From the NCBI GenBank assembly GCA_050049355.1, contig JASFWK010000001.1, positions 15,471-79,470 on the forward strand: a DNA stretch of 64,000 nt, read 5' to 3'. The position numbers were made by a program, and so were the translations under genes. Under the pieces are notes generated by a model that searched no databases, was not told the origin of the DNA, and worked only from the letters and a program-made list of their open reading frames with translations. This document shows positions 49,977 through 59,471 of this stretch, piece by piece. Every line of letters begins with the position of its first letter. Position 1 is the stretch's first letter. Source of the DNA: JASFWK01 sp050049355. GTDB taxonomy: Bacteria; Chloroflexota; Anaerolineae; B4-G1; DUEL01.

Positions 49977-50643
49977 GGAGTGCGCCTCGCTGATGTGGGT
50001 CGGCTCAGCACGGACTCCGATACTTGCCCGTGGTGCGCCTTCTTGGTTTGGAGTGGCAGCGACCCACCGGTCGGTGGTGCACGTGATGCGGTGCGTACAC
50101 TTGGACGGTGTCCGGGCCCGTGCCCCAGTGTTTAGCGATTCTCTAGTTTCCCTATCCCGCCACCCGCCTCGGCAGCTCCAAGCCGGGGCGGACCCCCTGT
50201 AGGTTGCGGTACACCGTGGATTGAAGACGTCTCTAGAGCTGCCGGTGTCCGACGACTCGTTGGCGTACCCTGCAGACCGGCCACCAACCTTGACTTCCAG
50301 GCGAGGTTGGGCTAGACTGTATGTGGATCAGAGGAGTAACCAAGTCTCCTGTTCTTGCCCTTCTACCCGCAGCACATCGGCGACCTCTCCAGTGAGAAGT
50401 TACCTCGGCTTCCACGTCTAGGGACTGGCGAGAGTCTGAAGGTGCGCCTCGCGGACTTCGTCCGACATCCCCCTCCGATCTCTGCTACCAAGAACGAGAT
50501 CATCAGCCCCGCGTAGTCTGCAACCTCGACGGATGCACCAAAGACGTTGGGTGGAGAAAGCGCCACAACGCTGCATCGGAGCCGCTGGGTCTTCTTCGAC
50601 CAGAGAAAACCGTTGTGAGACAGCCTGACCGTGGAGTAGGCGG
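49977..50643. other. Intergenic stretch, no supported gene
   Basis: About 670 bases between the glycosidase and the CapA-like gene. Frames of 60-126 codons on both strands have no ribosome site and no protein-like composition. No hairpin terminator stands out after the glycosidase and no promoter is convincing. Confidence 0.45.
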
Positions 50644-52149
50644 ATGAAGCGCGTAACCTTGCTCTTGCTGTTTCTCTTGGCAAGCGGCTGCACCTCGATT
50701 CCCAGAGCCTGGCCTGCTGTCCCATCTTCCACCACACCGATTGGCGGGACGGAAGGGGACCGAGAAGCGATTACGCTGGCGCTGACTGGTGACGTCATGC
50801 TGGGCCGTGATGTGGACGCAATGATCCTCGAGAACGGCCCTCTCTACCCCTGGGGAGATCTCCTGCCTTTGCTTCAAACAGCCGATCTTCTGTTGATCAA
50901 TCTGGAGAGCGTCATCGCCGAGGGCGGTGAGCCATTCCAGCCTCCCAGGGTCTTCTATCTCAGAGCTGATCCCAAGGCCATCGAAGTGCTGACCAGGGCT
51001 GGTGTTGACTATGTGACACTCTCCAACAACCACACCATGGACTTCCAGGAACCGGCCCTGCTGGAAACCATTCATCATCTGGATGAGTACGGCATTGCCC
51101 ACGCCGGGGCGGGCGCGGACATCGAAGAGGCCTCTCGGTTCGCGATGCTAGAGGCCAGGGGAATCAGAGTTGGGGTGGTGGCCTTTGCCGACCACTATGA
51201 GGAATACGCCGCCACAGAGGACAGTGCCGGCACCAACGTCATTTCGATCAGCGTTGAGGGACCGCATTTCAGTCGAGTTGAGCGGGCCATCGATGCCGTC
51301 CGCGCCGCCGGGGCGGACCTGGTGGTCTTCTCCATTCACTGGGGGCCAAATATGAGGCACGTCCCCCCGCCGGAGTTCAGAGAGTTTGCCCGAGCGGTGA
51401 TAGACGCAGGGGCAGATATCTTCCACGGCCACAGTGCGCACGTCTTCCAAGGGATTGAGATCTATGAGGGGAAGCCCATCCTGTACGATACCGGAGATCT
51501 GATCGACGACTATTACGCGTTTGAGCAGCACAGGAACGATCAGCAGCTCCTCTTTCTGATCACCGCCACTGGTAGCGGGGTGGAGGGAATCGAGCTGGTA
51601 CCGGTGTTGATCTCCAATTCGCAAGTCAACGTGGCCGACGTAACCGCCTTTGACCAGATCTACCATCGGATCCGAGACCTATCGGCCGCAATGGGGACCG
51701 AGGTCAGGCGCGAGGGAGACCGTCTGGTAATCGATGTGAGCGCGCCGCCTGCTCCTGTCACAAGTCTACCCGCTTACCTGGAGAGAGTGTCGCCGGCTCC
51801 CGGCACGCGGAGGTCGGTTAAGGGGGAAAGTCTCTTGCTGCGTGTTGACGTGCTTGCAGATGGAATGAGGGCGGCCGACGAGGAGCTCAGCCGGCAAGAG
51901 GTCATCTTGCGCAATGTGCTCATATACGATGGTGTTGTTATGCAGTGGCAGGGCTATGCAGATGATGGTGGGTGGATGGTGGGGGACGCTGAGGGAAGTC
52001 AGGTGTACCGTGTTGCACCAAGTCTGTACCAGGTGTTTTGGAGCGCGCCGTGCGAACCTGGACTGCACGAGGTGACGCATATTCTGCACAGCGGCTCGGG
52101 GGAAGTGCTTGAGTACACGTGGTACTTCGAGTTGGCCGTAGAAGACTAG
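50644..52149 (+). CDS. CapA-family metallophosphatase-like lipoprotein, 501 aa
   Basis: Lipoprotein (MKRVTLLLLFLLASGC, Cys16) with a PGA_cap / CapA domain at about 45-320. Family motifs: ALTGDVMLGRDVD, LLINLESVIAEGG, FYLRADPKAIEVLTRAGVDYVTLSNNHTMDF, VVFSIHWGPNM and DIFHGHSAHVFQGIEIYEGKPILYDTGDLIDDYY. These form the calcineurin-like dimetal centre. CapA proteins take part in poly-gamma-glutamate capsule handling in Bacillus, but many free-standing homologues have no capBC partners, as here. The C-terminal 150 residues form an extra beta domain (VSPAPGTRRSVKGESLLLRVDV). ATG at 50644; weak GGAGTAGGCGG upstream. Confidence 0.88.
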   Translation: MKRVTLLLLFLLASGCTSIPRAWPAVPSSTTPIGGTEGDREAITLALTGDVMLGRDVDAMILENGPLYPWGDLLPLLQTADLLLINLESVIAEGGEPFQPPRVFYLRADPKAIEVLTRAGVDYVTLSNNHTMDFQEPALLETIHHLDEYGIAHAGAGADIEEASRFAMLEARGIRVGVVAFADHYEEYAATEDSAGTNVISISVEGPHFSRVERAIDAVRAAGADLVVFSIHWGPNMRHVPPPEFREFARAVIDAGADIFHGHSAHVFQGIEIYEGKPILYDTGDLIDDYYAFEQHRNDQQLLFLITATGSGVEGIELVPVLISNSQVNVADVTAFDQIYHRIRDLSAAMGTEVRREGDRLVIDVSAPPAPVTSLPAYLERVSPAPGTRRSVKGESLLLRVDVLADGMRAADEELSRQEVILRNVLIYDGVVMQWQGYADDGGWMVGDAEGSQVYRVAPSLYQVFWSAPCEPGLHEVTHILHSGSGEVLEYTWYFELAVED

Positions 52150-52421
52150 CCCCGCTTAGGGAGCGCCGCCGGGATGCCTGCCAGAATGGTGCCGGGGTAC
52201 TGGTGCGTCCCAGCCAACCTCCTGCTCACCTTCGCAAGATCGGCGATGGTGCGTGCCAGCTCAAGGATGCGGTGGAAAGTCCGTGCGCTCATCTGCAGCT
52301 GCTCCATCGCCGCGCCCACGCGAGCTCGTCCCGATTCATCTGGTTGACGGATCTCCCGCAGTTCGGCCGGCCTCCGCGCGATTTCGCGCTTGTGACCATC
52401 GTGACCACTGGGTTTCTCCAC
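52146..52421 (-). pseudogene. Detached copy of the comM 3' end
   Basis: The 91-codon frame contains RRPAELREI, QPDESGRARVGAAMEQLQ and MSARTFHRILELARTIADLA, almost the same as the last part of the complete ComM at 61413-62939. DNA similarity covers 52237-52372 against 61489-61623 and stops abruptly on both sides; the ATPase part is missing and the ends are unrelated. It overlaps the CapA stop by four nt. Most likely a fragment left by duplication or recombination; expression of a short peptide cannot be excluded. Confidence 0.85.
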
Positions 52422-52839
52422 GCAAACACGCGCTCAGCGCATTGACCTCTGTGCAGACTTCTGCTATTATGGAGGTGCAGCGAGCGCACGAGAACATCTC
52501 TCCCGCAAATTCCTCTTCCGCTGTGCCCGAACCGAATCCACGACACCACCGGCGAGAAGCGGCCTGTAGTGCCAAGGATGCGACGCCCTCGCGAGTGCAT
52601 GCTGGCAGAGTTCGCTGGTCAGAGAGAGCGGTTGGCGATCGTCTGCGGAGGCCATCACTCTCTTTCTGGCGAAGAGGACTTCCACCGCGCTCCTTCCCCA
52701 CTCCGGAGGAGGCGCTGCGCTGCGGCGGCATTCAGCTCACATCTATCGAGATGACGGCCCGCAAGGAGATGGAGCTGGAGAATGCGTGGGCGGGAGGAAT
52801 GATCATCAATCTGTGTTGGTCAGCGGAAGGGGAAGCGGG
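52422..52839. other. Intergenic stretch before the SpoIIE-type phosphatase
   Basis: About 420 bases with no supported gene. Reading frames here have Arg/Ser/Pro-rich shadow composition. The region adjoins the comM fragment and may belong to the same rearrangement. Confidence 0.4.
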
Positions 52840-54522
52840 ATGACCTCCGACGCCAAGGTAAGTGACTTCACAGACCTGACCCCTCAACGGCAAGCCGCGC
52901 TGGTGGAGCGGTACGCGCGGATCATCGAGTTAAACCACCATCTCAACTCAGTGCTGGAACTGGCGCCCCTGCTCCAACTCATTATCGACGCCGCCTGCGA
53001 GCTGACAGATACGGAACGCAGCTCGATCTTGCTCGTCGACCAGGAGACTGGGGATCTCTACTTCGAGGCAGCCACGGTTGAGGAGAAGCAAGAGCTTCAG
53101 CGTTTCCTGGTACCGATGGACACGAGTATCGCCGGGTGGGTGGTGCAGCACAACGAGCCTCTCGTGATTCGGGATGCGCAAGAGGACGAGCGTCTTTTCA
53201 AACGGGTCGATGCGGACCTGGGGTTCACCACGCGCAGCTTGATCGCTGTTCCCCTTTCGGTTAAGGGCCAGGTCATCGGCGTGCTGAATGCGCTCAACAA
53301 AGCTGAGGGCCAGTCCTTTGACGAGGACGACGCGAACCTGTTGGCGATTCTGGCGACTCAGGCCGCTGTGGCTATCGAGAATGCTCGTCTCTACCAAGAG
53401 ACGCTGCGGACCAAGGAGTTCAACGAGGGTCTGGTGCGAAGCATGGCTGAGGGGATGGTCGTGACAGATGCCAAAGGACAAATCACCTTGGTCAATCCGG
53501 CTGCGGCGAGCCTGCTCGGCTATGCGCCCGGGGAGTTGATGGACAGGCGCTGGACGACCATCGTTCCGTCAGACCACCATGCCACCGTTGCAGCAGCAGA
53601 GGAAGGCCAGGTGTATGGCGAAGCCGATCGCTACGAGATTGAGCTGGTGCGCAAGGACGGTGGGCGGATTCCTGTCTTGGTCAGCAGCATCCCCCGTTTC
53701 GATGGGGATGCGGGTTGCTTTGCAGGCACTATGAGGGTCTTCACCGACATCACCCAACTCCTAGCTCACCAAAAAGCCAAGCAGGAGTTGGCTCTGGCCT
53801 GGCAAGTACAGGCCAGCTTCCTGCCGGAAGACTTGCCGGACGTCCCTGGTTGGCAGCTGACAGCGACACTGGAGCCTGCCCGACAGACGTCCGGCGACTT
53901 CTACGATGTCATGGCCTTGCCGAACGGACGACTAGGGATACTAGTCGCGGATGTAGCCGACAAGGGGCTGGGGGCAGCGCTGTACATGGCGTTGAGCCGC
54001 ACAGTCATCCGTACCTACGCTGTTGAATACGACACCGAGCCTGAACTTGTGCTCACCGCTGCCAATCGCCGCGTTCTGGCAGACACCCGCGCCAGCATGT
54101 TCGTCACTGTCTTCTACGGCATCCTCGATCCAGGCAGCGGAACATTGACCTACTGCAATGCTGGACATAACCCCCCATACCTTCTAAGTCCTCATGCCAG
54201 AGACACAGTTCAAGCGCTGCGGAGAACGGGCATGGCGTTGGGTGTGTTGGAAGATGAGAGCTGGAAACAGGGGGTTGCTCAGCTTGCTCTTGGTGACACG
54301 TTGGTGCTCTATACAGACGGGGTCATCGATGCGGAGGATGGAAGGGGGACGTTCTTCGGCACGGAGAGGCTGCTAGAGGTTGCGCGAGCCAACCTCCGCC
54401 GCTCAGCTCAGTGCGTGCACGAGGCCATCATCGCTGAGGTTCGTCAGTTCACGGGCGATGCGCCCCAGTTTGATGACATCACGTTGATGGTCCTCGCTCG
54501 AAACCCGGCGTCGAGCGCATAA
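52840..54522 (+). CDS. GAF-PAS-SpoIIE (RsbU-type) protein phosphatase, 560 aa
   Basis: Cytosolic PP2C-type serine phosphatase with sensor domains, the class that dephosphorylates anti-sigma antagonists. A GAF domain (about 40-190; LVIRDAQEDERLFKRVDADLGFTTRSLIAVPL) is followed by a PAS domain (about 200-320; MAEGMVVTDAKGQITLVNPAAASLLGYAPGEL). The phosphatase follows, with metal-binding ARQTSGDFYDVM, LVADVADKGLGAALYM, YCNAGHNPPYLL, LYTDGVIDAED and DDITLMVLAR. ATG at 52840 has GGAAGGGGAAG upstream. No RsbV/RsbW-like partner is adjacent, so the target lies elsewhere. Its GAF resembles that of the kinase at 40688. Confidence 0.93.
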   Translation: MTSDAKVSDFTDLTPQRQAALVERYARIIELNHHLNSVLELAPLLQLIIDAACELTDTERSSILLVDQETGDLYFEAATVEEKQELQRFLVPMDTSIAGWVVQHNEPLVIRDAQEDERLFKRVDADLGFTTRSLIAVPLSVKGQVIGVLNALNKAEGQSFDEDDANLLAILATQAAVAIENARLYQETLRTKEFNEGLVRSMAEGMVVTDAKGQITLVNPAAASLLGYAPGELMDRRWTTIVPSDHHATVAAAEEGQVYGEADRYEIELVRKDGGRIPVLVSSIPRFDGDAGCFAGTMRVFTDITQLLAHQKAKQELALAWQVQASFLPEDLPDVPGWQLTATLEPARQTSGDFYDVMALPNGRLGILVADVADKGLGAALYMALSRTVIRTYAVEYDTEPELVLTAANRRVLADTRASMFVTVFYGILDPGSGTLTYCNAGHNPPYLLSPHARDTVQALRRTGMALGVLEDESWKQGVAQLALGDTLVLYTDGVIDAEDGRGTFFGTERLLEVARANLRRSAQCVHEAIIAEVRQFTGDAPQFDDITLMVLARNPASSA

Positions 54523-54824
54523 TGGATGGCACAGCGGCAGGCAATTCACCACAATGTCAAGTCACGCATCCGACGCTGCAGACGCACGCCCTCCAAGACA
54601 TACGATCATCCGTTTCCGAAGGGCTGTGTGATCCCCTTCAGAAGGACCGGTGAACGTGCACTATTGGGCGTTGTCCTCGCTTGGACCGCGCTGCGTTGAA
54701 TCAGGTGGCGAGCCGATGGAAGTCGCTGTCGCCACCGTCCTGATGTGCCGTTTCCGGGTAGGAGGCCTGCAGAGGACGCGCCACGTCACCACTCGCATCC
54801 TGTTCTCATAGGGGGAGATTCGCG
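54523..54824. other. Intergenic stretch, no supported gene
   Basis: About 300 bases separating the phosphatase from the cyclase gene. No terminator or consensus promoter recognised; the cyclase ribosome site GGGGGAG lies at its end. Confidence 0.4.
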
Positions 54825-57800
54825 GTGGGATGTCCGAATTGTGACTTTGAGAGCTCGCCAAGAGCGGAGTTCTGCGGAATGTGTGGCACACGTCTGTCGC
54901 AGACGTGTGCCAGTTGTGACTTCGTCAACCCGCCTGATTATGGTTTCTGCGCCCAATGCGGCAGTCGTCTATCTGGGGAGCCTGGTCCGACACAGCCCTC
55001 TCAGCCGCGCCTCCCTGCCGCCGAGGCTCCCCCCTCACCAGTGGAACTCGAGGGCGAGCGCCGGCTGGCGACCGTCGTGCGCGCCGATGTGAGAGAGTCC
55101 ACGAGTCTCCTGGAGCGAATCGGCAGCGAAGCCTGGGGCGAGATCATGAACTGCGTGCTACAGATGCTCGGATCGGAGATATGCCGGCTCGGCGGAGAGG
55201 TCAGCCAGTTCCTGGGGGATGGGCTGATGGCCTTCTTCGGCGTGACGACGACCCACGAGGATGACCCCGAGCGGGCGGTGTTGGCTGCCCTGGCTATGCA
55301 GAGAGCGATGAAAGCCTACGCCGCCGAACTAGTCGAACGAGAAGGTATCGAACTGCTCTTACGGGTTGGAGTGAACACGGGGGAGGTGATCGCCACTACC
55401 ATCGGCGACAGCCGTCAGCACAGCGAGGACACAGCCCTGGGCGAAGCGATCGCTCTCGCAGCGCGTATGGAATCGGCCGCCGAGCCTGGCACCGTGCTGG
55501 TGAGCAAGAACACCTACCGCCTGGTGCAACCGCTGTTCGAGTGGGAGGCGCTGGGGGAGATCGCGGTCAAGGGGATAAGCCAGCCGGTTGCCGTCTATCG
55601 CCCACTGGCTCACAAGGGCCTCCCTGGTAAGGCGCGAGGCATCGCCGGGCTGGAATCACCGCTGGTGGGCCGCCGGGCCGAGTTCCGTGCGCTCCAAGAG
55701 GCCGTAAAGCGCCTCCGCGCTGGCGTGGGTGGCATCGTGACCCTTGTGGGAGAGGCGGGAATCGGTAAGTCGCGGCTGGTGGCCGAGCTGCGCAAGGAGG
55801 AACCAGGGGAGCAGGACCCCAACCTGCAGTGGGTGACGAGCGGCTCTCTGTCTCGAGGTACCTCCGTCGCCTACCTCCCGTGGTTGGATGTCTTGCGTGG
55901 GCTTCTGGGAGTGACGTTGGACGATCCTCCGGCCAGCGTCAGGGACGCACTGCAGGAACGGGTGGAAGGCCTTGAGGACGTCTATCCTTTTCTCGCTCGC
56001 CTCTTGTCGCTGCCGCTGGGAGCCGAGGTTGAGACGACGCTGGAGAACGTGGAGGGGGAGCGCCTGAAGGTTAGCACGTTCCGCGCCGTGGAGGCCTTGA
56101 TTGAGGAGGTGGCCCAGGAGCGCTCCCTGGTTGTGGTCCTTGAGGACCTCCACTGGGCCGATCCCATCTCGATTGAGCTATTGAAGGAACTGCTCGCTCT
56201 AACCGATCGGGGGATCCCGCTGTTATTCATCTGCGTCTTCCGTCCCGAGACGGAGCACGGCTGCTGGGATATCAAGGAGACCGCTGCCCGGTTCTACCGG
56301 CACCGTCATATGGACATATGGCTCGATCCCCTCTCCGCTGCCGAGAGCGAGGAACTTCTAGGGAACCTGCTGCGTGTGGAGGGCTTGCCTTCTGAATTGG
56401 GGTCGAGCGTCCTCAGTCACGCCGAGGGCAATCCGCTCTACGTGGAGGAGATCATCCGCTCGTTGATAGACGGCGGAACTATCGAGCGGGACGAAGCCAC
56501 CGGCGGCTGGCGGGCTGCTCGGGGTGTGGCCGCCATCGCGATCCCGGAGACGCTGCACGGGGTGCTCATGGCGCGCATTGATCGACTAGAAGAGGGGACC
56601 AGGCGAGTCTTGAAATTGGCAGCCGTGGTGGGGCGGATCTTCCGCTACCGCGTGTTGGCAGCCATCACCCACGAGGAACGTGAGCTGGAAAGGCACCTGC
56701 TGACGCTGCAGCGGGAGGAGATGATCCGCGAGCGGGCGCGGGTGCCAGAGTTGGAGTATATCTTCCGGCATCACCTGGTGCACGAGGCGGCCTACCGCAG
56801 CCTGTTGAGGAAGGAACGGCGCGTCTTTCACCGCCAAGTGGCGGGAGCGCTGGAGGAGTTCTTTCCCGAGCGGCTGGAGGAGCAGGCGGGGCTGCTGGCG
56901 CGCCACTGGGAGCGGGCGGGCGAGCCGGAGAAGGCGCTCAAGTACCTGCTGCAGGCGGGTGACCGCGCCCGCCGTCTAGGCGCCAGCCTGGAAGCGGTTG
57001 ACTTCTATCAGCGGGCTCTCCAGAGTGCGGCTGAGCTCGAGGCGGGAGGGGAAGGGACTGAACTCCATCGCATTCATGAGAGTCTGGGCGATGTGTACCT
57101 GGTCAACCTATCGCGCCATGACGAGGCACTTGAGCATTACAGGTCGTTTCTGGCCTCGGCCCGGTCGGAGGAGGATGTTGCACGGGGAGCGCGGAAGGTG
57201 GCCGGAGTACACTTGCTGCGCGGGAATCTGACAGAGGCGCGGAAACACTACGAGACGGCTCTGGATCGCCTGAGGCCTCTCCTACCTCTGGCGGAGGCCA
57301 GCCGTGTTCATTTTGGACTTTCGTATCTCCTTGTCTACAGGAACCGCCTGGATGAGGCTGAGGAGCAGGCGCAGGCAGCTCTGGAGATTGCTCGCCAGGT
57401 GGGTGATACCCGAGGGTTGGCGGACGCCAACAAGGTCTTGGGGGTCATAGCTGCCCAAAGGGGGGATCTGGAAGCGGCGTGTGAGTATGACGAGCGGAGC
57501 TTGAAGTTCTATCGCCAGTTGGGCGATCTGGCTCGAACCGCCCAGGCCTGTAACAATGTGGGCGACAGCTACCGACTGCTGGGCCAGATGGGCCGCGCTC
57601 TGGAGCGTCTGGAGGAGGGTCTCGAACTTGCCCGGCGGATCGGCGACACGCGGGACGAAGCACTCCTTCTCCAAACAGAGGCAGAGTTATACCTCGATCA
57701 GGGGGAGTGGGAGGAAGCGATTGCCCACCTGGAGCAGGCCTTGCCTTTGGCCGAGCGATCGGGGGCGGTGGCTCGAATGATTGAGGTCCATCGGATCCTC

Positions 57801-58352
57801 GGATCGGCCTACGTGGGAGTGGGGAGGCTGGAGGAGGCTCGACATCACCTGGAGATAGCCGAGGTCCAGAGTCGGGATACAGAGCTTCTTCGGTTTGCGG
57901 CGGGGACCTATCTAGATCTGGGTTGCCTGAACGCAGCACAGGGCGAGTTCGATGAGGCTGAAAGGTACCTTGAAATGGCGCTGGAGGCGGCTGGGCCGGA
58001 GCCATCGGATGCGTTTCTGGGCCTCCTGCACCGCTGTTGTGGGCAGTTGCAGAGTCGTCGTGGTGATTGGGAGGAGGCAGTAGACCACCTGGAGAGGAGT
58101 CTGGAGTTTCTGGAGCGGACCAACCTGCTGGCGGACGTGGGAAAGACGCGCCTGAGCCTGGGCGCGGCCTACGAGAGTCGTGATGACGAGGGGGACAGGG
58201 GGCAAGCGTGTGAGCAGTTGCTCGCGGCGATGTCGATCTTCCGTCAGATCGAGGCTCGAGGGTACCTCGCTCAAGCGGAGGTGCGGGTGGAGGAGCTACG
58301 CTGCACGGCGCCGCCCACCCACCCAGCTGATGATAGAGAAGAAGGAGGGTAG
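54825..58352 (+). CDS. Zinc-ribbon / class III nucleotidyl cyclase / AAA ATPase / TPR protein, 1175 aa
   Basis: Large cytosolic signalling protein. Residues 1-50 hold a double zinc ribbon (CPNC..CGMCG, CASC..CAQCG). A class III adenylate/guanylate cyclase domain (about 75-255) has metal Asp88 (RADVRES) and Asp132 (FLGDGLMAFFG). An AAA/NACHT-like ATPase (about 280-650) has Walker A GEAGIGKSR (309-317) and Walker B LVVVLEDLHWAD. TPR repeats (about 700-1150) complete the MalT/GuaA-like architecture common in Actinobacteria and Chloroflexota. GTG at 54825 is seven nt after GGGGGAG. Substrate choice (ATP or GTP) was not determined. A small RAM-like gene follows two nt later. Confidence 0.92.
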   Translation: MGCPNCDFESSPRAEFCGMCGTRLSQTCASCDFVNPPDYGFCAQCGSRLSGEPGPTQPSQPRLPAAEAPPSPVELEGERRLATVVRADVRESTSLLERIGSEAWGEIMNCVLQMLGSEICRLGGEVSQFLGDGLMAFFGVTTTHEDDPERAVLAALAMQRAMKAYAAELVEREGIELLLRVGVNTGEVIATTIGDSRQHSEDTALGEAIALAARMESAAEPGTVLVSKNTYRLVQPLFEWEALGEIAVKGISQPVAVYRPLAHKGLPGKARGIAGLESPLVGRRAEFRALQEAVKRLRAGVGGIVTLVGEAGIGKSRLVAELRKEEPGEQDPNLQWVTSGSLSRGTSVAYLPWLDVLRGLLGVTLDDPPASVRDALQERVEGLEDVYPFLARLLSLPLGAEVETTLENVEGERLKVSTFRAVEALIEEVAQERSLVVVLEDLHWADPISIELLKELLALTDRGIPLLFICVFRPETEHGCWDIKETAARFYRHRHMDIWLDPLSAAESEELLGNLLRVEGLPSELGSSVLSHAEGNPLYVEEIIRSLIDGGTIERDEATGGWRAARGVAAIAIPETLHGVLMARIDRLEEGTRRVLKLAAVVGRIFRYRVLAAITHEERELERHLLTLQREEMIRERARVPELEYIFRHHLVHEAAYRSLLRKERRVFHRQVAGALEEFFPERLEEQAGLLARHWERAGEPEKALKYLLQAGDRARRLGASLEAVDFYQRALQSAAELEAGGEGTELHRIHESLGDVYLVNLSRHDEALEHYRSFLASARSEEDVARGARKVAGVHLLRGNLTEARKHYETALDRLRPLLPLAEASRVHFGLSYLLVYRNRLDEAEEQAQAALEIARQVGDTRGLADANKVLGVIAAQRGDLEAACEYDERSLKFYRQLGDLARTAQACNNVGDSYRLLGQMGRALERLEEGLELARRIGDTRDEALLLQTEAELYLDQGEWEEAIAHLEQALPLAERSGAVARMIEVHRILGSAYVGVGRLEEARHHLEIAEVQSRDTELLRFAAGTYLDLGCLNAAQGEFDEAERYLEMALEAAGPEPSDAFLGLLHRCCGQLQSRRGDWEEAVDHLERSLEFLERTNLLADVGKTRLSLGAAYESRDDEGDRGQACEQLLAAMSIFRQIEARGYLAQAEVRVEELRCTAPPTHPADDREEGG

Positions 58353-58354
58353 TC

Positions 58355-58702
58355 ATGAGAGCCGGTGTAGAGTACGAAGGTGTCGTGGCGTTTGCCTTGA
58401 TCAAGACGGAACCCGGGGCGGCCTCACATGTTGCCAAGGAGGCATCGACGTTCCGCTGGGAGAAGAGGGAGGAAGTCCGAGGGGTCCGGTGGGCTGCAGT
58501 GATCACGGATCTCCACAGGAAGATGGAGCGCCCCTATGACGTGATGGCTGCGATGAGGGTTGAAGACAAGGGTGCCCTCGAAGAGCTGCTGGAGCGGATT
58601 CGAGAGATGGGAGGAGTGGTGAACCCCCTGGTGGTGGGCGTGGACGAACTTTACGGGGACGGAGAGCTGCAGGCGTCATTCGGACACAACGGTTTCCCGT
58701 AA
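58355..58702 (+). CDS. Stand-alone Lrp/AsnC ligand-binding (RAM)-like protein, 115 aa
   Basis: Looks like the C-terminal ferredoxin-like ligand-binding domain of Lrp/AsnC regulators without the DNA-binding part: VVAFALIKTEPGAASHVAKEAS, VRWAAVITDLHRKMERPYDVMAAM, and KGALEELLERIREMGGVV. Stand-alone RAM proteins bind small molecules or act as partners in signalling. ATG at 58355 is two nt after the cyclase stop, with AGAAGGAGG in the cyclase's last codons, so the two are co-expressed. A strong terminator follows. The amino-acid-binding glycine motif is not conserved clearly enough to name a ligand. Confidence 0.75.
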   Translation: MRAGVEYEGVVAFALIKTEPGAASHVAKEASTFRWEKREEVRGVRWAAVITDLHRKMERPYDVMAAMRVEDKGALEELLERIREMGGVVNPLVVGVDELYGDGELQASFGHNGFP

Positions 58703-58731
58703 ACACCAACCAGTGGTTCGGGCAGGCGCAC

Positions 58732-58768
58732 GGCCAGTCGTCCGCCAGCCCCCAGCGGACGACTGGCC
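58732..58768 (+). terminator. Strong terminator after the cyclase operon
   Basis: Perfect 14-bp stem (58732-58745 / 58755-58768), nine-base C-rich loop, then CTTGTTGACC. Placed 30 nt past the stop codon. Confidence 0.8.
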
Positions 58769-59033
58769 CTTGTTGACCTGCAAGGAGCGATACAGGAGCG
58801 TCAGAGGGCGGTCTTCCACTTTCGCTGTCACCTTGCTCACCTGCCCCGCTCGACGCTCAAAGGCTTTTCTGAGCTCATTTGCCCTGCAGCCGCGATCGCT
58901 GTGCGCGCAAGTCGGCCACAATCGGCTCGCTCACGCGACGGTTGTCCCCGCGGCAAGTGGCTCCAGCTGACGAGTGGATAATCTCGGAGAGACTGCGGTT
59001 CATCGAAGACGCATAGACAAAAGGAGAGTAGTC
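58769..59033. other. Intergenic stretch before the small secreted protein
   Basis: No supported gene. The last 15 bases hold the AAAGGAGAG ribosome site of the 59034 gene. No clear promoter hexamers. Confidence 0.4.
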
Positions 59034-59471
59034 GTGAAACGGGCATTGACGTTGATTGTGTTGGCCGTTGCCCTTGTGACAGTGATGATCTCGCTGTCAT
59101 TTCTTCCTGGGGCGGCCAACGATGCTGTACTAGCGGACTTCACTCCTACGGCGTTCGCGTACTTGCCCGTAGTGAGGAGGGATCCAACACCCACGCCTAT
59201 ACCTCAATCCAGCGTGTATGTGGAGAACGACACAGGAGGTCAGCTGTGCTATGAGATCTACGGGAGCGGCATTGGTCGGAAATGCTTCTCCTCGGGAACA
59301 CATCACTATGGTTCTTTCCCGACTGGCACTTATTCGTGGCACGCCTCAGCCCGGTGTGGATCGGATGGTGGGACCCGTTATTACTCTTCTGGCACGTGGG
59401 TTCACAGGTTCTGGTGTGGTGTTGCTGGTGGCGCCCAATCCGCGCCTTCGTTGCGGCATTTGGAGGAGTAA
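59034..59471 (+). CDS. Small secreted Cys-containing protein sharing its leader with the GH5-like enzyme, 145 aa
   Basis: Exported protein of unknown function. GTG at 59034, seven nt after AAGGAGAG. The signal helix and following PTAFAYLPVVRRDPTPTP stretch are nearly the same as in the 47871 glycosidase. The mature domain (about residues 60-130) has a VYVENDTGGQLCYEIYGSG start, then CFSSGTHHYGSFPTGTYSWHASARC and HRFWC, with four or five cysteines and many Tyr/Gly/Ser, a beta-rich layout with likely disulphides. The last 15 residues (GGAQSAPSLRHLEE) lose that character, so a frameshift near the 3' end is possible. Confidence 0.7.
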   Translation: MKRALTLIVLAVALVTVMISLSFLPGAANDAVLADFTPTAFAYLPVVRRDPTPTPIPQSSVYVENDTGGQLCYEIYGSGIGRKCFSSGTHHYGSFPTGTYSWHASARCGSDGGTRYYSSGTWVHRFWCGVAGGAQSAPSLRHLEE

